Of a stretch of 64,000 bases of DNA, positions 44,770 through 52,103 are shown piece by piece (the first letter of the stretch is position 1; each line of letters starts with the position of its first letter). This stretch comes from Paenibacillus sp. J23TS9. Its GTDB lineage: Bacteria > Bacillota > Bacilli > Paenibacillales > Paenibacillaceae. The stretch is taken from assembly GCF_018403225.1 (NCBI RefSeq), contig NZ_BOSG01000001.1:1922001-1986000 (forward strand). The letters run 5' to 3'. A model generated the notes under the pieces. That model had not been told where the DNA came from. It made no database searches and saw nothing but the letters and a program-made list of their open reading frames with translations. The position numbers were made by a program, and so were the translations under genes.

Positions 44770-45054
44770 TTAAAAGAAGTTAATGTACAGGACTGGGCCA
44801 CCAATGCCCACAACCCATAGCATAGGAATTAAATTTATGAGGACCGCCGTACGAGTCTTCCGCTTATGCAGCACCCAGGCTATGATCGAACATGCGATTG
44901 CAACCAGTGGATATACGCCAATAATCGTGACCAGAGCGATAGCCCCGCCGCTGACCCCACTGTCAAATCCCATAAATGATATCCCCCAAATAAAGAGCCA
45001 CGGTAAAACAAACAGCAAATAAATGATTTGGCTGATAATCATAAACGTCTTCAT
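44770..45054 (-). CDS. Small three-TM membrane protein, unknown
   Basis: 94 residues, three hydrophobic segments (about 5-27, 38-62, 70-92), with a basic loop 'HKRKTRT'. TAGGAGATG precedes the ATG. I do not recognise a family. It follows the dck gene by 47 bp on the same strand, but the link may be accidental. Confidence 0.7.
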   Translation of the reverse strand: MKTFMIISQIIYLLFVLPWLFIWGISFMGFDSGVSGGAIALVTIIGVYPLVAIACSIIAWVLHKRKTRTAVLINLIPMLWVVGIGGPVLYINFF

Positions 45055-45101
45055 GAATCATCTCCTATGATTTCAAATATTCTAATCTTATCCGCTTTCC
45101 T

Positions 45102-45755
45102 TTATATTATCGCTGCAGAACTGCCAATTTTCTGTCCTACCAGCTTCAAAATATTAGACATAGACGCGGAGTCATGGACATCATAATCATCAATGTTCAA
45201 GCGCAGCACCGGACAAGCTTTAAATTCATTAATCCAGACCGAATACCTCTCGTGCATATGTTCCCAATAGGATACCTCTGTCTGAATCTCCATTTCACGC
45301 CCGCGTTCATTGATTCGGTTCAGAATGGATGGCAGACTGCCTTCAATATAAATGAGTACATCCGGATGAGGAAAGTACGGCGTCATAACCATAGCTTCAA
45401 ACAGGCTCGAATACGTTTCATAATCCGTTTGGGTCATCGTTCCTTGATCCGCATGCATTTTAGCAAATATTCCGGTATCCTCATAAATCGAACGGTCCTG
45501 AACAAAGCCTCCACCCATTTCGAAAATCTTCTTTTGCTCTTTAAACCGCTCTGCTAGAAAATAGATTTGCAAATGAAAGCTCCAGCGCTCAAAATCATGA
45601 TAAAACTTTTCCAGATACGGGTTATGGTCAACCTGCTCCAGCGAGGTTTTAAAGCCCAATTGCTCTGCCAGCGCGGCAGTTAATGTCGATTTGCCGACGC
45701 CAACGGTCCCTGCTACCGTAATAATTGCATGATCCGGGATATTATATTGATTCAT
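45102..45755 (-). CDS. dck: Deoxyadenosine/deoxycytidine kinase
   Basis: 217 residues. P-loop 'ITVAGTVGVGKSTLTAAL', 'LEQVDHNPYLEKFYHDFERWSFHLQIYFLAERF', the DRS motif 'VQDRSIYEDTGIFAKM' and the lid arginines 'RINERGREMEI'. This is the Dck half of the Bacillus-type dgk-dck pair, phosphorylating deoxyadenosine and deoxycytidine for dNTP salvage. It overlaps the stop of dgk by 4 bp, so the two are translationally coupled. Confidence 0.93.
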   Translation of the reverse strand: MNQYNIPDHAIITVAGTVGVGKSTLTAALAEQLGFKTSLEQVDHNPYLEKFYHDFERWSFHLQIYFLAERFKEQKKIFEMGGGFVQDRSIYEDTGIFAKMHADQGTMTQTDYETYSSLFEAMVMTPYFPHPDVLIYIEGSLPSILNRINERGREMEIQTEVSYWEHMHERYSVWINEFKACPVLRLNIDDYDVHDSASMSNILKLVGQKIGSSAAII

Positions 45756-46375
45756 ACCATAAGCTCCTTTATATGAGAGGCGATCTCTTCAAAATGTTCT
45801 CTGTTCTCTACAAAATCGACGGTGTTCCCGTCAATCGTTATTATTCTTGTGCCTGGTTCACGGATTGCAAGCGATGCCATCGCAGCTTCATAATCTTCGA
45901 TTAATTGCTGTAAATAATTCTGGTCGATGTCTTCTTCAAAAGAGCGGCCCCGTTTGGCAATTCGTTTTAAGAGTGTATCGAGATCTGCTCTAATATAAAA
46001 TATAATGTTCGGCTTCGGCAGATCATCCGTCAAGACATGGAAAATCTCCCGGTATTTTTCCCGTTCGGTCCCCTTCAGGGTTCTATCGCTAAAAATTAGA
46101 TTCTTATAAATGTGATAATCCGAGATGACAGGCTTTCCTTTATCAATAAACTCGCTTACCGTTTCTTTAAGCTGCTTGTAACGATTGCAGAGAAAGAACA
46201 TCTCGAGTTGAAAGCTCCAATCATCCATGTTCTGATAAAATTTATCGATAAACGGGTTTTCTTCTACGATTTCCTTGATAACAGGAAACTTCAATTGGTC
46301 CGCGAGCATCGAAGCCAGCGTTGTTTTCCCTGCTCCGATCGGACCTTCAACTGCAATAAATGGTACATGTTCCAT
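45752..46375 (-). CDS. dgk: Deoxyguanosine kinase
   Basis: 207 residues. P-loop 'IAVEGPIGAGKTTLASML', 'IVEENPFIDKFYQNMDDWSFQLEMFFLCNRY', 'VISDYHIYKNLIFSDRTL' (the DRS position here reads SDYHIYKN, as expected for Dgk) and 'RIAKRGRSFEEDI'. Salvages deoxyguanosine. Order and lengths match the Bacillus dgk-dck operon. Confidence 0.92.
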   Translation of the reverse strand: MEHVPFIAVEGPIGAGKTTLASMLADQLKFPVIKEIVEENPFIDKFYQNMDDWSFQLEMFFLCNRYKQLKETVSEFIDKGKPVISDYHIYKNLIFSDRTLKGTEREKYREIFHVLTDDLPKPNIIFYIRADLDTLLKRIAKRGRSFEEDIDQNYLQQLIEDYEAAMASLAIREPGTRIITIDGNTVDFVENREHFEEIASHIKELMV

Positions 46376-46468
46376 TGATGCTGATTTCCTCCCCCGATGC
46401 TTTTAAAAAAAAGACTAACTTATTGTATCACTTGCATTCGTTTTCTCATAGTAAAAAACACTCCATTA

Positions 46469-46506
46469 AATAAATGCCCTCAGGAGCGCATCCTGGGGCA
46501 TTTATT
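46469..46506 (-). terminator. Terminator at the end of the GH95 remnant
   Basis: AATAAATGCCC-TCAGG / CCTGG-GGCATTTATT long stem, 20 bp after the glycosidase stop. Confidence 0.85.
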
Positions 46507-46525
46507 GCTGAATGTGATATCCACC

Positions 46526-47620
46526 TTATTTCATTGGGAAATAAACTTCTCCCGCAGTAGTTCCGAATTCTTTCAGTTGATCATTCCATTTGACTTTGCA
46601 CAGGTTGCCCTGAAGCGATATGATTCTGCATTCTTTTATTTCTCCATCCTTCCACTGCAGATCGACTTCGAAACCTCCGCGCGCTCTCAGTCCCTTTACC
46701 AATCCGTCCCTCCATTCCGGAGGAAGAGCAGGCAGCAGCTCCAGAACTCCGGTGTGGCTTTGCACCAGCATTTCGGCAATTCCTGCCGTACCTCCAAAAT
46801 TACCGTCGATTTGAAACGGAGGATGGTTATCAAATAAATTAGGCAGCGTGGAGAACTTCAGCAGGCTTTCCAGATTGATGTGAGCTTGTGCCCCATTTCT
46901 CAGACGGCACCAGAAATTGATAATCCACGCCCTGCTCCATCCCGTATGCCCCCCGCCATGTGATAAGCGGTACTCCAGTGTTTTTTGTGCTGCTATCATA
47001 TATTCTGAAGAAGACTCAAAGGTATATTGTGATCCAGGATACAGGCCATACAAATGCGAAATATGCCGATGTCCGGGCTCTACTTCCTCCACATTTTCAC
47101 ACCATTCCAGAAGTCTTCCGTCGGTCCCGATCCCCGGCATGGCCAATTCTCTCATCACATCCGACACTTGAACAATAAAGTCATCCGTTATATTTAATAA
47201 CGCAGCCGCTTCGATGACATTGACGAACACCTCATGAATAATTTGCTGGTCCATTGCCGGAGCCATGCATAAGCCGATTTTAGCTCCTTCGGGTGAAAAG
47301 TACATATTTTCGGGTGAAGAAGAAGGCCCGGATACCCATAAACCCGACTCAGGATGTCTGACTAACCAGTCCAGGAAAAAAAGTGCCGCTTCCTTCAGAA
47401 TGGGATATGCTCGCTCTCTCAGGAAGGCTTTATCCCCCGTAAAACGATAGTATTCCATAAAGTCACGGACGCACCACCCCGCTCCCATCGGCCACATGCC
47501 ATAGCTGATCCTGCCAAGCGGTGCTGTAAACAGCCAAGCATCCGTCGTATAATGCGCAACAAAACCGCGGCAGCCATACACCTCAGAAGCGGTCTTTCTT
47601 CCCAGTTCGGAAACTAACAC
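46526..47620 (-). pseudogene. GH95 glycosidase, C-terminal fragment
   Basis: 364 codons that begin mid-protein ('[25 protein letters not shown]') and run to a normal end. '[12 protein letters not shown]', '[17 protein letters not shown]', '[21 protein letters not shown]' and '[10 protein letters not shown]' are hallmarks of GH95 (alpha-L-fucosidase / L-galactosidase type). The matching N-terminus lies at 50927-51108, with an island in between, and about 350 internal residues are missing from both pieces. The apparent GTG start at 47620 has no family meaning. Loss of function is near certain. Confidence 0.88.
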
Positions 47621-47655
47621 CGTCTGGTTACAAATTCTTAGTAAGGGAAATTAAA

Positions 47656-47887
47656 ATGAAGATTGTAATTGAAATACCTAAACTAAATACTGCAATGGAG
47701 AAGTTGTTGATTATATCGGGGGTTTAAAAGATGACCAAAGTAAAGATGAAAAGATAAAGCTCTCTTAAAGTTGTCAATGATATCCTAGATAAGTTTGGTG
47801 TAAAACCAAGTCCACAAGAATAAGAAATTGATCAGCACTGTTATTGAAGAAGGTATAACTTATTTTGAAAAGAAACAAAATAAATAA
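47656..47887 (+). pseudogene. Decayed small gene, phage-like
   Basis: After TAAGGG an ATG at 47656 opens 'MKIVIEIPKLNTAMEKLLII' and stops; further pieces in shifting frames read 'GLKDDQSKDEKIK', 'LKVVNDILDKFGVKPSPQE' and 'KLISTVIEEGITYFEKKQNK' to a stop at 47887. Together they look like one protein of roughly 75 residues broken by frameshifts and stops. The tail is reminiscent of small phage holin-type proteins, but the family is not certain. Confidence 0.5.
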
Positions 47888-47945
47888 TCCAATCCATGTA
47901 AAAAAGTGTGCATAAAGTCCTGTTTTATGCAGAATTTCATATCAA

Positions 47946-47970
47946 AAAACCCTTTGTTTATAAGGGTTTT
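47946..47970 (-). terminator. Terminator in the island
   Basis: AAAACCCTT / AAGGGTTTT stem with T-run on the minus strand, about 130 bp downstream of the 183-residue protein gene. Confidence 0.7.
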
Positions 47971-48097
47971 ACATCTAATCTAATAATAATAACGAATGAC
48001 GGCAATTATTTTAGTGAATAAATAAGCACTGAAAAATTCTGAAGAAGATACATTGAATGGAAGTTCAGTCATTGTTTTATATGAATATATTGAATTA

Positions 48098-48649
48098 CTA
48101 TTCTTTATTTACGTTAATCTGTTCTGTAATATATTGTAATATTTGAGACGAACCAAAATTCACCATATCTCTACCTCCAATAGCATGGGCAAATAATAGT
48201 ACTTTATTATCAATGGGATAGTAGTCAATATTAAGATAGAAGTCTGAGTTTCCTTTTATTCGCGGTTTATTAGGAAAATCAACAAATCCTGCAATAAAAA
48301 TATGCTTTTCAGTATAACCATTTATACCAGGATTTTTAGGAATTATCATAGTGGACGTAGCAAATTGACCTGATCCAGGATTCTTAATAATTGATCCGAA
48401 ATTTGTTTCCTTCCAAATACCAAAACCGTAATTCGCAGCTCCAATAATCCCCAGTTTATTAGAATCAACACAAAGAAGGACTTTTGTTAAATGATTCGAA
48501 TCTATCGAATATCCTTCGCTTGCAATAACATCTCTAGCTGAGAAGTCATTTTTGTTTAACATTGCAGAATAACTAAATCGAGTAAAATAAAAGAAAAGAA
48601 CAAAAAAAACTAATATGAAGACACAAATAACACTGATTACCTTTTTCAT
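48098..48649 (-). CDS. Membrane-anchored or secreted protein of unknown function
   Basis: 183 residues from the ATG at 48649, which follows AAAGGAGG with good spacing; the frame upstream of it lacks a ribosome site. The N-terminus is basic followed by a strong hydrophobic segment (about 4-25), either a signal anchor or an uncleaved signal. The rest is polar, with 'IIGAANYGFGIWKETNFGSI' and 'NIDYYPIDNKVLLFAHAIGGRDM'. I recognise no family. It is 70 bp downstream of the 334-residue exported protein, separated by a 13-bp hairpin, and probably co-transcribed. Confidence 0.75.
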   Translation of the reverse strand: MKKVISVICVFILVFFVLFFYFTRFSYSAMLNKNDFSARDVIASEGYSIDSNHLTKVLLCVDSNKLGIIGAANYGFGIWKETNFGSIIKNPGSGQFATSTMIIPKNPGINGYTEKHIFIAGFVDFPNKPRIKGNSDFYLNIDYYPIDNKVLLFAHAIGGRDMVNFGSSQILQYITEQINVNKE

Positions 48650-48666
48650 AGTACCTCCTTTAAAGA

Positions 48667-48707
48667 AGGCAATGTTACGTTTTTTGAAGCACTTCGTAAC
48701 ATTGCCT
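48667..48707 (-). promoter_or_regulatory. 13-bp inverted repeat between the two exported-protein genes
   Basis: AGGCAATGTTACG / CGTAACATTGCCT, perfect arms around 15 bases. It lies after the stop of one gene and just ahead of the ribosome site of the next; T-run is weak. Could be a partial terminator, a processing signal or a stabiliser that sets relative expression. Confidence 0.6.
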
Positions 48708-48718
48708 AATATCATAAC

Positions 48719-49723
48719 TTAGTATATGACTTGAGTTGGGAGTGTAATATAAGGAGTAGCAACAATATAATTCTGGGTTTTATCATGGTTATAGTAAATA
48801 TACTGACTAATGATCGATTCTTTTTGAGCAGAAGGATTTATATATGCATCAATTGCTTTTTCGATATTAGCATAATTCTCTGCATAATCAACAACTTTCT
48901 TGCTTGTTCCGTCTGAGAATGTAGTTGCACTAGAAGTTCCAGCATTCAGAATACCAGAAAAAACATAAGTTGTGGACAGATCGACTTTATTGGAAACAAA
49001 GGTTAGGTTTGCATAATTATCCGCTTGTCCATCTTTTTTAACATATGTGTAACAGTAAGTTGATAGACCAGAATAATTCATTGTACTTCTATTTACAGTA
49101 GCATTAGATATGTTCGTATTATACAAAAGCTCATAAGGCAACCAACCTGCGACAGGAATTTTTGCAATTACCGCTCCTACCAATTTTTGAGCGTAAATAT
49201 TTGCAAGATTAACGCCCAAATCCTTGAGAAAGACACCTGTTGAACTGCTATAAAATTGTTTACCATCACCCGAGATGTATAGATTAGTTTTTGGCCCGAC
49301 AGCTTGAGCGTAAAGGTTCTGTACCGCGTAAGTTACTCCACTACGGACTGAGGTATATCTGTATTCATACCAATTTACATTCCCATTACTCGGGGGAACT
49401 ACAACTTTTGGATTAGTAACATTTTCATTAACATAATTTGTTTGAACTTCATTGGGTGTCAATTTCTTCACACCAAGTGATTCTAATTCATTTTCTAATG
49501 AAGCCATTTTACTACCGTCATCTGCCACTAATGATTTATTATTCATTTCATCCAATTTTATAGATGTCATTTCGTCCATGATCTGATTAATTTGCTGCAG
49601 TGTTGATTCAATTTCTTGATTTGATTTGATCTCAGAACTTTGATCTGGTGAAGCTGATACGACTGAACTTAAGCTTGATAATAACATGATCGACAGTGTT
49701 AGAGAAAACAGTTTCTTTAACAT
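48719..49723 (-). CDS. Secreted protein of unknown function
   Basis: 334 residues with a clear signal peptide ('MLKKLFSLTLSIMLLSSLSS', cleavage after 'VVSA'). A helical Glu/Asn-rich N-terminal part (about 30-100) is followed by an Asn/Tyr/Ser-rich region with 'NGNVNWYEYRYTSVRSGVTYAV', 'LYISGDGKQFYSS' and a hydrophobic patch 'KLVGAVIAKIPVAGWLPYELL' near 180-200. The pattern suggests a surface-exposed or toxin-like exported protein, but I recognise no family. It is the first gene of the island pair. Confidence 0.78.
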   Translation of the reverse strand: MLKKLFSLTLSIMLLSSLSSVVSASPDQSSEIKSNQEIESTLQQINQIMDEMTSIKLDEMNNKSLVADDGSKMASLENELESLGVKKLTPNEVQTNYVNENVTNPKVVVPPSNGNVNWYEYRYTSVRSGVTYAVQNLYAQAVGPKTNLYISGDGKQFYSSSTGVFLKDLGVNLANIYAQKLVGAVIAKIPVAGWLPYELLYNTNISNATVNRSTMNYSGLSTYCYTYVKKDGQADNYANLTFVSNKVDLSTTYVFSGILNAGTSSATTFSDGTSKKVVDYAENYANIEKAIDAYINPSAQKESIISQYIYYNHDKTQNYIVATPYITLPTQVIY

Positions 49724-49874
49724 TTTTTGTATCCTCCCTTAATTTATATTCCTATACGAATGGACTTTTTATGTACACCTATTAAGAGCTTATAAGTAAC
49801 ACCTCCACCTATTAACTTTTTTGAAATCAGGTTTATGAGCTCGGCCTAAGAATAGTCAACCCTGATTCAATAGA

Positions 49875-49922
49875 TATAAGTGAATTTTTTAGAGAATATA
49901 AATCTCTCAAAAAACACTTATA
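49875..49922. repeat. 48-bp imperfect palindrome upstream of the exported-protein genes
   Basis: TATAAGTG...TTTTTTAGAGA / TCTCTCAAAAAA...CACTTATA. About 150 bp ahead of the 48719-49723 gene. It may be a terminator of lost flanking genes or an operator. The rest of 49724-50220 shows no intact gene. Confidence 0.55.
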
Positions 49923-50220
49923 CTTATATAACACGCGAATCTAAAAAGTTTGTATTTTAATATAAATTTTTTCCTGTTTTTGTCGGTAAATGAATATGGT
50001 GCCTATTAAACTATTTACATTCATACTAGTCCAAATCCTTACAGGGACAACTGTATAGATTAACTGAACAACAAAATAGCCTTCCCCAACATGTCCTAAA
50101 GTCATGCTATGATTGCATATTGTTTCAGAGTTCCAAGTCGAAGTACTGATCTACATTTTAATAAAGTTAGTTTTGGCGCTCTTTTTAACTCACTAACATC
50201 ATGTAGGTGTGGACATTTTG

Positions 50221-50500
50221 CTTCTACTGCCTAATGATAAACATATGACGACATCAAAGGTAATTGACTATTTTGAGGTTAATGTAGAAGTTATTAATAT
50301 GACTGTTAAAGGGCATCGTGACGAATTAGAATCAGACGGAATAGAAGTTTAAAAGCGGTCATGAGCTAAGAGAATATAAGGAAAAAATACGTGTACTAAA
50401 TGTACACCTATCTGCTAGATCAAGTTTGATGGTGCTGTGCTCCGATTAGGAATGCTTTTACATGATAGCGAAGTAGCAAAACAAATTAGATTAATATTGT
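50221..50500 (+). pseudogene. Decayed phage-type regulator gene
   Basis: Reads 'LLLPNDKHMTTSKVIDYFEV', then 'VKGHRDELESDGIEV' to a stop; then, in shifted frames, 'EYKEKIRVLNVHLSARSSL' and 'GAVLRLGMLLHDSEVAKQIR'. This series resembles a class of phage/plasmid DNA-binding antirepressor-like proteins with an N-terminal HTH and an 'AVLRxGMLLxxSxVAxxxR' segment. Several stops and frameshifts are present, so it is dead. Confidence 0.6.
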
Positions 50501-50537
50501 GTCGTTTTAACTCCGACAACATGTCGGTATAAGTTTT

Positions 50538-50926
50538 GGGTCTGTCAATATTTTTGTGTAAACTCCTTTCAAGCAACCCCCCCGAGGGGGGATTTGGAAT
50601 TCAACGTAAATAGTTACTGATCCGATCCGGAAAGAAGACGGAAAACTGGAGCAGCATTTGTCCCCAATTCTGGACACGGCCTGTCCATTTGCGGGTGACA
50701 TCCATCGTAGCTAGGTAGAGCATCTTGAGCAGAGACTCGTCGGTAGGAAAGATGCTCTTTCCTTTCGTCACCTTGCGAATCTCAGGCGGATACTTAAAAA
50801 ACGTTGAGAGTTCCCCCCAGTTATTACGCCATGAACGGATAATAAGCGGATACTTAGCACCCCAAACCTCCTCGAATCGGTCTAGCTCAAGCAGAGCTCC
50901 TTCCTCGGTGGCTGCTTTGTAGATCT
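50538..50926 (-). mobile_element. Truncated IS256-family element with one terminus
   Basis: Contains the 3' part of an IS256-type transposase gene (50601-50926) followed by a CCCCCC/GGGGGG hairpin and a putative terminal repeat starting GGGTCTGTCAATATTTTTGT at 50538. The transposase homology begins at a palindromic junction TGTAGATCTACA (50918-50929), directly against GH95 codons. No second terminus was found. Confidence 0.75.
50601..50926 (-). pseudogene. IS256-family transposase, C-terminal fragment with internal deletion
   Basis: One open frame reads 'IYKAATEEGALLELDRFEEV', 'KYPLIIRSWRNNWGELSTFF', 'KYPPEIRK', 'VTKGKSIFPTDESLLKMLYL', 'RKWTGRVQNWGQMLLQFSVFF' and ends in 'NYLR'. Complete relatives carry about 17 extra residues between PPEIRK and VTKGKS, the segment with the catalytic Glu in 'TTNxIExxN'. 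Its loss and the missing N-terminus mean no activity. Confidence 0.85.
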
Positions 50927-51108
50927 ACAGGTGGGCCTGCCCAGATGGATTCCTCGTTAATTTGGATTCGATCTACCGGAATATTCGCGAAAACCATACC
51001 TCCTAGTCTTCCATTGCCAACAGGCAGTGCCCGGTTCCAATCCGAATTCTCTTTTGCTGCTGGAAGTGTGGAAGGCTGGTCATACCACAGCTTTAATTTA
51101 GCGCCCAT
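50927..51108 (-). pseudogene. GH95 glycosidase, N-terminal fragment
   Basis: Starts at an ATG (51108) after AGAGGGTG and reads 'LKLWYDQPS', 'DWNRALPVGNGRLGGMVFA', 'DRIQINEESIWAGPPVD', the classic opening of GH95 enzymes, then runs into the IS256 fragment near 50926. The rest of the gene survives at 46526-47620. Confidence 0.88.
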
Positions 51109-51208
51109 TCATCTGCACCCTCTCATTTGTATATTTACCGTTTGTAATAGCCGCAATTGCCTATTATGCTTTCGTCATCAAACGACGTTTTCCTCTGAAA
51201 CCAAAAAA

Positions 51209-51226
51209 AGGACCCTCAAGGGTCCT
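51209..51226 (-). terminator. Terminator after the FHA regulator gene
   Basis: AGGACCC/GGGTCCT stem followed on the minus strand by seven T, 17 bp after the stop. Confidence 0.85.
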
Positions 51227-51242
51227 CTTCATGCTGCTGAAT

Positions 51243-51914
51243 TCAACTCACATCTCTCTTCATAAATACGCCTTTTTTGTAGACGGATTTAATAATGAAG
51301 CTGGAACCCAGCTTTTTGTTAGTCCGGTAAATGAGCGAGTTGACTTCATCTATGCCGACGAGCTCGGTATTATCCATACATCTCTCCGGCCATACATGCT
51401 GCATAATCTCCTCTTTGGTAACAAAATGGTCCAGGCGGCTGTGCAGCAGCTTAAACAACTGATACTCCTTTTTAGACAGCGTAATATGATCGTTGTCTAC
51501 CAGAATGGTCTGCAAATGATCATTCAATCGCACCTCTCGGACCAGCAGATCAGAAATCAAATATTCCCGTGTCTCTTCAAGGTCACTGCTTATCTCTAAC
51601 TGAAGACCCACGAGTCCATTAACCAGAGTCAAACTGTCTTCGAATGCAAAAAGGTATTTCTGATGTGGTACCAGACGATGGCCATTAAGCTCTGTGCCAT
51701 TTTTACTGCCCAGATCCTCTACATATATTTCATTATGTACACGGTGAACGCAGCAGTGCTGCTTGGATACAAGCTGATTATAGATGGACAGAACAGCATG
51801 ATCCATACCTGTATGTCTGCCGATGGTAATGCTCTTCCCCTGTTCCAGATAGTGAAATGAACCATGACCTTTCTGGCCGGCTGTATCTACCACGATTTTT
51901 ATGATATCCGGCAT
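51243..51914 (-). CDS. FHA domain fused to OmpR-type winged helix
   Basis: 223 residues. Residues about 25-100 are an FHA phosphothreonine-binding domain with the key signature residues: 'SITIGRHTGMDHAVL' (GR), 'LVSKQHCCVHR' (SxxH) and 'VEDLGSKNGTELNG' (LGSxNGTxxNG). Residues about 135-218 are an OmpR/PhoB-type winged helix ('ITLSKKEYQLFKLLHSRLDHFVTKEEIMQHVW', 'VNSLIYRTNKKLGSSFIIKSVYKKG'). There is no receiver domain; the FHA takes its place, which suggests control by a Ser/Thr kinase rather than by phosphorelay (inference). Divergent from the class B PBP, its likely target. Confidence 0.92.
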   Translation of the reverse strand: MPDIIKIVVDTAGQKGHGSFHYLEQGKSITIGRHTGMDHAVLSIYNQLVSKQHCCVHRVHNEIYVEDLGSKNGTELNGHRLVPHQKYLFAFEDSLTLVNGLVGLQLEISSDLEETREYLISDLLVREVRLNDHLQTILVDNDHITLSKKEYQLFKLLHSRLDHFVTKEEIMQHVWPERCMDNTELVGIDEVNSLIYRTNKKLGSSFIIKSVYKKGVFMKRDVS

Positions 51915-51941
51915 TATGAATCTCTCACTTTCTTTTCACAT

Positions 51942-51987
51942 TGATAATTTCTGATGATAGCTGTGCCAAAACTGATAACTTCATCAG
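51942..51987. promoter_or_regulatory. Repeats between the FHA regulator and PBP genes
   Basis: Direct repeat TGATAATTTC (51942-51951) and TGATAACTTC (51973-51982), 31 bp apart, about three helical turns. An overlapping inverted repeat CTGATG/CATCAG spans 51951-51987. Candidate operator for the winged-helix protein. Confidence 0.5.
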
Positions 51988-51997
51988 ATTCATTCCA

Positions 51998-52026
51998 TTG
52001 TTTGCTTACACGCAAGATTTTATAGT
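51998..52026 (+). promoter_or_regulatory. Candidate promoter of the PBP gene
   Basis: TTGTTT, 17-bp spacer, TATAGT; starts 11 bp after the repeats and lies about 80 bp ahead of the GTG start. Confidence 0.4.
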
Positions 52027-52103
52027 TATACATGGAATGGATCGTTATCTCTTCAACTATATTAACAGTTTGTGAATTAACTTTCAAAAGCGAGGTTATC
52101 AAA

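Larger units (their letters stand above)
47621..50926. mobile_element. A+T-rich island inserted in the GH95 gene
   Basis: The segment between the two GH95 pieces is visibly richer in A+T than its flanks. From left to right it holds a decayed small gene, two unknown exported-protein genes, an intergenic palindrome, a decayed phage-type regulator gene, and one end of an IS256-family element that abuts the GH95 N-terminus. No integrase or second IS end was found, so the means of entry is unclear. Confidence 0.7.

Noticed and set aside
46526..47620. Reading the 364-codon GH95 frame as a complete small glycosidase
   Set aside because: It begins mid-domain and the true N-terminus is found 3.3 kb away, so it is a fragment.
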